From: Alphaproteobacteria bacterium
GTDB lineage: Bacteria; Pseudomonadota; Alphaproteobacteria; Rhizobiales; Aestuariivirgaceae
Assembly (NCBI GenBank): GCA_005884715.1
Contig: VAZZ01000180.1
Span: forward strand, 1 to 7,874
DNA: 7,874 nucleotides
Direction: 5' to 3'
A program made the translations under genes and the position numbers. The notes beneath the pieces were generated by a model that saw nothing but the letters and a program-made list of their open reading frames with translations, had not been told where the DNA came from and made no database searches. Below, piece by piece: positions 1 to 7,035 of this stretch (the stretch's first letter is position 1; each line of letters begins with the position of its first letter).

Positions 1-288
1 CTCTTCTATTCCTTTGCGCATTTCCAGGCTGGGCGATATGCCGAGGCTGCGGCAGCGGCCGAGCGGGCCATACAGCTCCGCCCCGAGCATCCGGCGCTCT
101 ATATCATGGCCGCATCGTCCTATGGAAATGCGGGCGAGATCGACAAATCGAAGGAAATGCTGGCTCGGCTGTCGACGCTCGTCCCGGTAATCTCGGCGGG
201 GGCCATCGCCGAGACTTTTCCCTACAATAGGCAGGAGGATCGGGCCCGGCTTGTTGCCGGCCTGCGCGCCGGCGGGCTCTCGGGCTAA
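1..288 (+). CDS. TPR-repeat protein, C-terminal fragment
   Basis: The reading frame is open from base 1 to a TAA at 286-288, giving the last 95 residues of a protein whose start lies outside the window. The visible part reads as tandem TPR helices: a helix pair around residues 5-38 with the pattern FQAGRYAEA..AAERAIQLRPEHP, and a second around 39-70 (LYIMAASSYGNAGEID). It ends with PYNRQEDRARLVAGLRAGGL. From family knowledge, a tail like this (a 'GLRxAGL' ending after TPRs) is common in alphaproteobacterial proteins that join an N-terminal adenylate/guanylate cyclase or CadC-like winged-helix domain to TPR repeats. The N-terminal domain is not visible, so no enzymatic or regulatory role can be assigned. 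It converges on smc with no base between the two stop codons. Confidence 0.75.
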   Translation, partial: LFYSFAHFQAGRYAEAAAAAERAIQLRPEHPALYIMAASSYGNAGEIDKSKEMLARLSTLVPVISAGAIAETFPYNRQEDRARLVAGLRAGGLSG

Positions 289-296
289 TCAGCCCG
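281..296. terminator. Small stem-loop over the abutting TPR/smc stop codons
   Basis: CGGGCT (281-286), loop AATC (287-290) and AGCCCG (291-296) form a perfect 6-bp GC-rich stem. The loop contains parts of both stop codons: TAA of the plus-strand gene (286-288) and TGA of smc (289-291 on the minus strand). It could act as a shared bidirectional termination or RNA-end-stabilising element for the convergent genes. No T-run follows on either strand, so it is not a canonical intrinsic terminator and the role is inference. Confidence 0.3.
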
Positions 297-3200
297 CTTC
301 GGCGAGCAGTTCCGCAGTTTCGAGATCGACCGAGACGAGCTGCGACACGCCGCGCTCCATCATGGTGACGCCGAACAGGCGATGCATGCGCGCCATGGTG
401 AGAGGGTGGTGCGTGATGATGAGGAAGCGCGTTTCGGTGCGCTCCAGCATCGCTTCCAGGAGATTGCAGTGAGGAACACCGCGAAGATGAGCGACAGCGC
501 CGTCAGCGTCTGCTCGCCGCCTGAGAGCAGCGACAGCACAGTCGGCTTCTTGCCTGGCGGATGGGCCATGATCTCGAGACCCGCTTCCAGCGGGTCTTCC
601 GATTCGATGAGCTGCAACTCGGCCTTGCCGCCGCCGAACAGGGTCGTGAACAGCTGGCCGAAATTCTCATTCACCGTGCCGAAGGCATCGAGCAGGCGCT
701 GACGGCCTTCGCGGTTGAGGCTCTGGATGCCGCCGCGCAATTTGGCGATGGCATGCACCACATCGTCGCGCTCCTTGGTCAGGCCTTCGAGCTGCTTGGC
801 CACTTCGTCCTCGCAAGTTTGCGCTCGACTTCATCGAGCGGCGGCATCTTGCCGTCCTCAAGCCCAGCATTCTGGAGGATCTCCTGCGGGGCGCAATGCA
901 GCGCCTCGGCGATACGCCGCTCGGCTTCGGCATGGCGCTCGCGCGATGATTCGAGCCGCGCCTCGAGTCGCGCATGCTCCTCGCGCGAGGTCGAGGCCTG
1001 GTCATGTGCCGCGCGCAGCGCCTGGTCGGCGGCGCGCACATCGTTCTCGGCCTCGGCCAGGGCATCGGCCGCGGCCTTGCGCTCGCTTTCGGCTTCCTGA
1101 AGCGTGTTCATCAGCTTGAGCCGCCTGTCGGCGAAAAGCTGCGGCAGGTCGGCCATTTCGGCGAGCGATGCGCGGGTCTCGTCGGCCCGCCTGGTCAGCG
1201 CCTCGATCTGGGTCGTGGCCCGCTTCGCCCGTTCCTGCTACTGCGACTGTTCGGCGAGGATTGCCTTGCGCCGGTCGGCGCGGTTTTGCGCTTCGCGTTC
1301 GACGCCGTCATGGCGCGCGCGTGCTTCGGCATAGACGGCGCGCTCGCGATTGACGTGATCGCGCAATCCGGCGATTTCCTCGACGAGCCCGTCAAGCGCC
1401 GGCAGTTCGGCGAATTCGGTCTCGGCCGCGGCGAGACGCGACTGCGCTTCGGCGAGGCTCGCTTCGGCGCGGCGCTTGGCTTCATCGAGGGCGCCCGTCT
1501 GCTGCAGGCGCTCGGCGACTTGCCGCTCGTGCTGGCTGAGCGCGCGGCGCGCGACCTCCAGCGCTGATGTGGCGGCCCGCCAGGCTTCGCGGTGATCGCG
1601 CTCGGCGCGGATCGATGTCTCGACCGCTCCACGCGCCTCATCGAACAGCGACTTGGCTCGCTCCATGCGCTGCTGGGCTTCCGCCATTTCGGCTTCGAGC
1701 GCCACCAGGCGATTGCGTTCGGCAAGGCGTTTGGCGGCAGCACTTGGCGCATCGGCCGCGGCAGTAAAGCCGTCCCAGCGCCACACATCGCCCTCGATGC
1801 TGACGAGGCGCTGGCCCGGCTGCAATTCGCTCTGCAATGCCTGGCCGAGATTGCGGCTGACAATGCCGATATGGGCAAGGCGCCGCGCCAAAGCGGGGGG
1901 CGCATCGACGAAGTGGGTCAGGGGCAGGGCGCCATCGGGCAATGGCACCATCTGGGCCAGCGGCGGCAGGCCGCGCCAATGCACAGGGGCTGCCTCATCG
2001 GCGGACGCATCGATGTCTTCGCCGAGCGCAGCACCGAGGGCTGTCTCATAGCCGCGTTGCACTTTGAGCGCATCGACCAAAGGCGGCCACAAGTCGCCGT
2101 CATTGGCGCGCAGGAGATTGCTCAGCGTGCGCACTTCCGTCGCAAGCCTTTCCGAAGCGCGTCGCGTGTCTTCGAAGACTTGCCGGCTTTCGGTCTCGCT
2201 GTGGCGCGCCTGGCGCAATTGCGCTTCGGCATCCGTGCTCGATTGCTCCGCTTCGGCGACCACCATGAGGGCGGTCTCGACTGCTTGCGCCAGCCTTTCA
2301 CCTTCCGAGGGCGGCGCCAACTGCGCCATAAGCGCCTGGAAACGCTGGGCTGTTTCCTGGGCGTCGCGTTCGAAGCGGCCGATGCGCTGGCGCTGCTCGG
2401 CGATGACGCGCTCAGCCGCATTGCGCTTGGCGGTGAGATCGGAGAGGCGCATATTCGCCTGGTCGAGCGCTTCCTGCGCGCGGGCGAGAGCGTCGGCTGC
2501 CTCCTGGAGCTTGAGCGCCGCCTCGGCGCGATGCTGGGCATCGCTTTCCTGGGCGAGGCGCAGTTCCGCATCTTCGCTGGCGAGTCGTTCGAGGACGCCC
2601 GAAGTGTCGCGGATCGTCTCTTCCTCGCGGCCGAGATCGGCGACCGCCTGGACGAGCCGGGCATCGAATTCCTTGCGCCTCGCCTCGGCGCGTTTTTCTT
2701 CCTCCTCGAGACTGGAGCGCTCGATGGTAAGCCGCTGCAGCACGGCGGCGCGTAACGTCTCATGTTCGCGAAGCGCCGGCAGCTTGTCACCCAGTTCGTC
2801 TCGATGGCGCAGGGCTTCCGATGCCACTTTCGTATGTTCGGCGAGGATGCGTGTCGCTTCATCGAGCGCCCTCGCGTCGCGTTCGGCGTGATCGACAGCG
2901 TCTTTCCAGGCGAGGTAATGGCCGGTCGCCTCGAGCCTGCGGATCTCAGCGGAGAGCGATTTGTATTTCGCCGCCTGGCGGGCCTGGCGTTTGAGGCTCG
3001 ACAATTGCGCCTGCAACTGACCGATGACATCTTCGAGGCGCGCCACATTCTGCTCGGCTGCCTTGAGCTTGAGCTCGGCTTCGTGCCGACGCGTATGGAG
3101 GCCGGTGATGCCGGCCGCCTCTTCGAGAATCAACCGCCGCGCCTGCGGCTTGGCATTGATGATCTCACCGATCTGGCCCTGCCGCACCAGAGCCGGCGAG

Positions 3201-3566
3201 CGCGCACCGGTCGAGACATCGGCGAACAGCAACTGCACGTCGCGCGCCCTGACATCGCGGCCATTGATGCGATATGTCGTTGAACTGTGGCGGTGCGGTG
3301 CGCTCGGTATTCTCGAGCGTGACCAGCACTTCCGCCATGTTGCGCGCCGGACGCTGCGCCGTGCCGGAGAAGATGACATCGTCCATACCGGAGGCGCGCA
3401 TGCTCTTGTAGGAGCTTTCGCCCATCACCCAGCGTAGCGCTTCGAGCAGGTTGGATTTGCCGCAGCCATTGGGGCCGACGACCCCGGTCAGTCCCTTTTC
3501 GATGACCAGTTCCGTCGGTTCGACGAACGACTTGAAGCCCGAGAGCCTGAGTCGCGAGAACTTCAT
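289..3566 (-). pseudogene. smc: Chromosome segregation protein SMC, interrupted by three frameshifting gaps and one TAG
   Basis: SMC is the ATPase of the bacterial condensin (SMC-ScpAB), which compacts and aligns chromosome arms. The start ATG at 3566 opens with MKFSRLRLSGFKSF and Walker A GPNGCGKS (residues 31-38). A long coiled coil, a hinge (about 1760-2110) and a second coil follow. The signature motif LSGGEQ lies at 510-527, and the frame ends at the TGA at 289-291. The gene cannot be read through as given. After FN (3279-3284) the frame shifts directly into TYRINGRD. A TAG at 1238-1240 sits where relatives, as I recall them, have Trp. Near 813-814 the frame shifts from ..ERKL into EDEVAKQL, dropping the usual RERLGxVNLRA tract. 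Near 469-470 it shifts from FAVFL into CNLLEAM, dropping the Walker B/D-loop tract. Adding back about 170 nt gives about 1150 codons, the normal length. The remaining sequence is well conserved, so decay is recent or the lesions are sequence errors. It lies 45 nt downstream of dsbA. Confidence 0.9.
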
Positions 3567-3611
3567 AACCCCACCCCTTGCAGTCCAAGAAACGGAAGCG
3601 GACGTACTCGC

Positions 3612-4232
3612 CTAAAGCAGCGGATCGATCTTCTTCCGGAACTCCTCGATTGATGTTTCACCCTTGAGCAACTCGCCATTGATGAAGAAGGTCGGAATGG
3701 AATCCACCCCGAAGTCCTTGTCCGCCTGGTCGCGCACCGCAAGAATGCCCTTGGCGACGGCCTCGTTTTTGAGGCAGGCATCGAAGCTTTCCTTGGTGAA
3801 GCCGGCGAGCTGAGCGATTTTCCGAAGACCCTCGAGCGGCGCTTCGAGCCAGGTGTCCTGTTGCATGAAGAACATGTCGATCAGCGGGAAATATTTTTCC
3901 TTGGGCGCGCAGCGCGCCAGCATGAAGGCGGCGAGCGCCGGCTGATTGTGCGGGAACTCGCGGAAGATGAAGCGGATCTTGCCGGTGTCGATATAGTCCT
4001 TCTTCAGATCCGGAAACGTCGTCTTGTAGAAATTGGCGCAATGGGGGCACGATGCCGAAGCATATTCGACGACGGTGACCTTGGCGGTCTCGGGCCCCAT
4101 GGTCATGTCGCCCTCGGCCGGCGGGGCATAGAGGGCGGCGATATCGACGGCGGCATGGCCCTTCGAGGCAAGGCTGGTCGTGGCGGCCAGCGTGGCGGCC
4201 CCGAGAATCAGTTGGCGGCGATCTAGGTTCAT
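3612..4232 (-). CDS. DsbA-family thiol:disulfide interchange protein (thioredoxin fold)
   Basis: This is a 206-residue exported protein with an intact thioredoxin-like DsbA fold. The N-terminus (MNLDRRQLILGAATLAA, cleavage probably near residue 28) is a signal peptide with a twin Arg at residues 5-6, so Tat export is possible, although Sec cannot be excluded. The active site is CPHC at residues 62-65, after VTVVEYASAS, and the cis-proline loop is SIPTFF (Pro180). An extra Cys pair, C108 and C153, lies in the helical insertion. It is expected to oxidise or isomerise cysteine pairs in periplasmic proteins. Relatives annotated as 'DsbA family protein' in Rhizobiales sit in the same place, before smc, but its substrates are unknown. 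The ATG start at 4232 is supported by AGGAG at 4238-4242, 5 nt upstream. It lies 43 nt after the DUF721 gene and 45 nt before smc, probably in one operon. Confidence 0.93.
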   Translation of the reverse strand: MNLDRRQLILGAATLAATTSLASKGHAAVDIAALYAPPAEGDMTMGPETAKVTVVEYASASCPHCANFYKTTFPDLKKDYIDTGKIRFIFREFPHNQPALAAFMLARCAPKEKYFPLIDMFFMQQDTWLEAPLEGLRKIAQLAGFTKESFDACLKNEAVAKGILAVRDQADKDFGVDSIPTFFINGELLKGETSIEEFRKKIDPLL

Positions 4233-4237
4233 ATTGG

Positions 4238-4242
4238 CTCCT
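4238..4242 (-). promoter_or_regulatory. Shine-Dalgarno site of the dsbA-family gene
   Basis: On the minus strand AGGAG lies 5 nt before the ATG at 4232. It is the clearest ribosome-binding site in the window and fixes the start of the DsbA-family protein. Confidence 0.75.
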
Positions 4243-4263
4243 GACTACAAGATATTGGAGGTC

Positions 4264-4279
4264 ATGACCAAGGGGTCAT
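4264..4279. repeat. Perfect inverted repeat between the DUF721 gene and dsbA
   Basis: ATGACC (4264-4269), AAGG (4270-4273) and GGTCAT (4274-4279) form a 6-bp hairpin with a 4-base loop that overlaps the TGA stop of the DUF721 gene at 4276-4278. It could modulate translation or stability between the two cistrons, or be chance. There is no T-tract, so I do not call it a terminator. Confidence 0.3.
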
Positions 4280-4764
4280 TTTGACTGTGGAGAACGGGGT
4301 GTTAGTATTCCTTTGCCCAGCCGTCGCAACGCCGCCTTGAGGTCGGGATCGGCCACCGCCTCGAGACGGGCTTCGAGCGCCTTCGCTTGGTCCGGACCAA
4401 GGTCTCCAGGAGCCGGGCGTGCCGTCTTCGTCTCGCTGATCGTCCCCTGCATGATCTTGACGGAGGTAATGGCGCAATAGCCGTAGAAACTGTTGATCCG
4501 GTCGATGATCTGGGGCGTTTGGTGCTGGAGATCGAGGCCGCGGCCGGGAACCACCCGGATCACCAGGGTTCCGCCCTGCTTGCGCTCCCCCGCGCCGGCG
4601 CGGGGCCATTTGATCCGCTCGGGCTCGCTCCATTGCGCGAGCGTCTCGCCGACGATTGCCGGCCATTGCGTAATGAGATCGGCATAGGCAAAACCATAGC
4701 GGGCAAAGGCGGCACGCGTCAGGACGCGGAAGTCTTTGTCGAGCGTTTGCATAAGAGGGATCAT
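4276..4764 (-). CDS. DUF721 domain protein (DciA-like)
   Basis: This is a small protein of about 162 residues from the ATG at 4764. Alternative in-frame ATGs at 4779 and 4752 would add 5 or remove 4 residues, and none has a good Shine-Dalgarno site. The features of DUF721 are visible: an N-terminal helix with FARYGFAYADLITQWPAIVG, a WPR motif before a basic linker, then a KH-like segment GTLVIRVVPGRGLDLQHQTP followed by IIDRINSFYGY. The tail LEARLEAVADPDLKAALRRLGKG is typical of the Rhizobiales version. Members of DUF721 include DciA, which interacts with the replicative helicase DnaB in bacteria lacking DnaC/DnaI loaders. A replication-initiation role is therefore plausible but inferred from the family only. 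The 5' end overlaps the divergent mutY start, and dsbA and smc follow downstream. Confidence 0.85.
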   Translation of the reverse strand: MIPLMQTLDKDFRVLTRAAFARYGFAYADLITQWPAIVGETLAQWSEPERIKWPRAGAGERKQGGTLVIRVVPGRGLDLQHQTPQIIDRINSFYGYCAITSVKIMQGTISETKTARPAPGDLGPDQAKALEARLEAVADPDLKAALRRLGKGILTPRSPQSK

Positions 4765-5845
4765 GTCGCCGCGAACCATGGCGGAACAAGGGCTTTCACT
4801 GAAGCGTGATGCGATAACGCACAGGCTTTTGGCCTGGTATGACCGTCACCGCCGCGATCTGCCCTGGCGGGCAAGACCCGGCGAGGTGCCCGATCCGTAT
4901 CATGTCTGGCTGTCGGAGATCATGCTCCAGCAGACGACGGTAGCAACGGTCGGCATCTATTACCGGAAATGCATAGACCTGTGGCCGACGGTCGAAGCGC
5001 TGGCGGCGGCGCCGCGCGAAGAGGTTCTGAAGGCCTGGGCGGGGCTCGGCTATTATGCCCGCGCCCGCAATCTCCATGCCTGCGCCAAGGCCGTGGCGGA
5101 GAAATTCGCCGGCCGGTTCCCCGATAGCGAGGAGGCTTTAAGCGCCCTCCCAGGCATCGGCCCCTATACCGCGGGCGCCATCGCCGCGATCGCCTTTGAC
5201 CGGCAGGCCGCCGCTGTTGACGGTAATGTCGAGCGGGTCATGGCGAGGGTTCATGCAATCGAAACCCCCTTGCCCGGCGCCAAGCCTGAAATCCGCCAGC
5301 GGACGCGCGACCTGGTTCCTCAGAAACGCGCCGGTGATTTTGCCCAGGCGCTGATGGATCTGGGCGCCACCATCTGCACGCCGAAGCGGCCCAACTGCAT
5401 GATTTGTCCGTGGACGGAAGATTGCGCCGGAAGGCTGACCGGCATCGCCGATGCATTGCCGCGCCGGAAGGTCAAGGCGGAGCGTCCGCGCCGCAAGGGC
5501 ATTGCCTTCTGGGTCGACCGCGAGGATGGCATGGTGCTGCTGCGCGAACGCCCCGACAAGGGCCTGCTCGGCGGCATGATGGAAATCCCATCGACGAGCT
5601 GGACTGTCAAAGGTTCATCGCGTCCGGAAGCCGAAGCGCCCCTCAGGGCCGCATGGCGCAGGACCGATAAGAAGATTGAGCACACTTTCACCCATTTCCA
5701 CCTCGAGCTCGATATCTGGTCAGCATGCGTTCCGGTGAATACGGAAATCCCGAATCGGGCGGCGCGCTGGGTGATGAAGCGCGATCTCGGCAGCGAGGCG
5801 CTGCCGAGCGTCATGCGCAAGATCGTTGCTGCGATGGTCGGCTGA
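4763..5845 (+). CDS. mutY: A/G-specific adenine glycosylase MutY
   Basis: This 360-residue base-excision repair enzyme removes adenine mispaired with 8-oxoguanine. From the ATG at 4763 the residues are: the PYHVWLSEIMLQQTTV block with catalytic Glu52; a helix-hairpin-helix LPGIGPYTAGAIAAIAF (129-145); catalytic Asp153 in AVDGNVERVMARV; and a 4Fe-4S cluster site C205-X6-C212-X2-C215-X5-C221. A NUDIX-like C-terminal domain (about 240-360) carries EHTFTHFHLEL (306-316), the segment that reads the 8-oxoG strand. All key residues are present and the length is normal. The 4763 start is preferred because AAGAGGGA lies just upstream (4753-4760). An ATG at 4778 and a TTG at 4736 are alternatives. It diverges from the DUF721 gene with overlapping starts and converges on ccrM with 1 nt between the stops. 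Confidence 0.96.
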   Translation: MSPRTMAEQGLSLKRDAITHRLLAWYDRHRRDLPWRARPGEVPDPYHVWLSEIMLQQTTVATVGIYYRKCIDLWPTVEALAAAPREEVLKAWAGLGYYARARNLHACAKAVAEKFAGRFPDSEEALSALPGIGPYTAGAIAAIAFDRQAAAVDGNVERVMARVHAIETPLPGAKPEIRQRTRDLVPQKRAGDFAQALMDLGATICTPKRPNCMICPWTEDCAGRLTGIADALPRRKVKAERPRRKGIAFWVDREDGMVLLRERPDKGLLGGMMEIPSTSWTVKGSSRPEAEAPLRAAWRRTDKKIEHTFTHFHLELDIWSACVPVNTEIPNRAARWVMKRDLGSEALPSVMRKIVAAMVG

Positions 5846-5846
5846 A

Positions 5847-6953
5847 CTACTCGGAAGGTCCCATTTCCTGGCGCATCTGCTGGCGCAGGAGATCAATCGG
5901 GATGAAGGCCTTGCCCTTGCGCAAATGCCAGAAAGTCCAGCCATTGCAGGCTTCCGCCCCTTGCACGTGAGCGCCGATCTTGTGGATCGAGCCCGAGGCG
6001 TCGCGGCAGGCGATCGAGCCGTCGGCCCTGACCTTGGCGGCGATGCGCTGGGCCGGATCGTAGAGCGTGTCGCCGGCCTTGACGAGGCCGCGTTCGATCA
6101 GCGAACCGAACGGGATGCGCGGTTCCGCGCGCTTGCTGGTCGAGACCTTCAGCGCTTCCCGCGGCAGGACTTCCGCCTCTGCGATCCTGAGCTTTGCCGC
6201 CTTGGCATAGGTCCTTTCGCGTTCGATGCCGATGAAATGCCGGCCGAGCTGCTTGGCGACGACGCCGGTGGTGCCGGATCCGAAGAACGGATCGAGGATG
6301 AGGTCGCCCGGATTGGACGATGACAGCAGGACGCGCCTGAGCAGCGCTTCGGGCTTCTGCGTTGGATGTAGCTTGTCGCCCTTGCCGTCCTTCAGGCGCT
6401 CGCCGCCAGAGCAGATCGGCAGGAGCCAGTCGGAGCGCATCTGCAGCTCCTCATTGAGAGCCTTCATCGCATCATAGTTGAACGTGTAGCGCGATGCCTG
6501 ATCGCGGCCGGCCCAGATCAGCGTCTCATGCGCGTTGGTGAATCGCCGCCCGCGAAAATTCGGCATCGGATTGGTCTTGCGCCAGATCACGTCATTGAGG
6601 ATCCAAAAGCCCAGATCCTGCAGGAGCGCGCCGACCCGGAAGATATTGTGATAGGATCCGATCACCCACAAAGCGCCATTGGGCTTGAGGACGCGCCGGC
6701 ACTCCCTCAGCCAGGTGCGCGTGAAGGCGTCATAATCAGCGAACGACTCAAATTTGTCCCAGTCGTCATCGACCGCAGCGACCTTGCTTTGATCGGGCCG
6801 GTGCAGGTCGCCATTGAGCTGGAGATTATAGGGTGGATCGGCGAAGATGAGATCGACCGATGCGGCCGGAACCTTGCCCATTTGCTCGAGGCAGTCGCCG
6901 ATCAGCACGGTATCGTAAAGCGGCTTAAGATCAGGCCGCGCCTCGAACCCCAT
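5847..6953 (-). CDS. ccrM: CcrM-type cell-cycle DNA adenine methyltransferase (GANTC)
   Basis: This is a solitary N6-adenine methyltransferase of the beta class. In Alphaproteobacteria, CcrM methylates GANTC late in replication, so the hemi- or full methylation state times transcription. From the ATG at 6953 (368 residues), the catalytic motif DPPY is at residues 39-42 (FADPPYNLQLNGD). The target-recognition region runs about 50-200 with NPMPNFRGRRFTNAHE, and the SAM-binding motif DPFFGSGTTG is at 221-230. The C-terminal part (about 278-357) resembles the RAMA domain typical of CcrM (IPFGSLIERGLVKAGDTLYD, then the NGWTFWH motif). There is no restriction-enzyme partner nearby, as expected for an orphan methylase. 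A TTG at 6965 is a possible longer start; neither has a strong ribosome-binding site. GANTC specificity is inferred from the family. The leader holds four GANTC sites and a CtrA-like motif. Confidence 0.96.
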   Translation of the reverse strand: MGFEARPDLKPLYDTVLIGDCLEQMGKVPAASVDLIFADPPYNLQLNGDLHRPDQSKVAAVDDDWDKFESFADYDAFTRTWLRECRRVLKPNGALWVIGSYHNIFRVGALLQDLGFWILNDVIWRKTNPMPNFRGRRFTNAHETLIWAGRDQASRYTFNYDAMKALNEELQMRSDWLLPICSGGERLKDGKGDKLHPTQKPEALLRRVLLSSSNPGDLILDPFFGSGTTGVVAKQLGRHFIGIERERTYAKAAKLRIAEAEVLPREALKVSTSKRAEPRIPFGSLIERGLVKAGDTLYDPAQRIAAKVRADGSIACRDASGSIHKIGAHVQGAEACNGWTFWHLRKGKAFIPIDLLRQQMRQEMGPSE

Positions 6954-6985
6954 GGAACACCCCAACGCAAACGCAATGAACTCAC

Positions 6986-7011
6986 GAATCCTTTATGAAT
7001 CAAAGGGATTC
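6986..7011. repeat. Imperfect inverted repeat spanning three GANTC sites
   Basis: GAATCCTTT (6986-6994) pairs with AAAGGGATTC (7002-7011) with one extra G, leaving ATGAATC (6995-7001) as the loop. The two arms each begin or end in a GANTC site and the loop holds a third. It may be a protein-binding palindrome or an mRNA leader hairpin. Confidence 0.45.
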
Positions 7012-7022
7012 GCGGGTGAATC
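6986..7022 (-). promoter_or_regulatory. Cluster of four GANTC sites in the ccrM leader
   Basis: GAATC at 6986-6990, GAATC at 6997-7001, GATTC at 7007-7011 and GAATC at 7018-7022 begin 11, 10 and 11 bp apart, about one helical turn each. They lie 33-69 bp upstream of the ccrM ATG. GANTC is the CcrM target in Alphaproteobacteria, and in Caulobacter the ccrM leader carries GANTC sites whose methylation affects its own expression. Autoregulation here is inferred from the positions and the known precedent. Confidence 0.7.
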
Positions 7023-7035
7023 GCCAACTGGGGAA

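Noticed and set aside
1592..2755. A 387-codon open frame on the plus strand, antisense to smc, and other long plus-strand frames across 360-3437.
   Set aside because: They run opposite a conserved SMC coding sequence. In GC-rich DNA, reverse frames of coiled-coil genes rich in Glu, Ala and Arg stay open; the translations are low-complexity and resemble no family I know.
289..3566. Programmed ribosomal frameshifting and stop readthrough as a way to make full SMC.
   Set aside because: Conserved blocks, including Walker B, are physically missing at the junctions, and no slippery heptamer is seen there. Recoding could not restore them.
5847..6953. CcrM as part of a restriction-modification system.
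   Set aside because: No endonuclease gene is nearby. The C-terminal RAMA-like domain and the neighbours (rnhB, mutY) match the orphan cell-cycle methylase.
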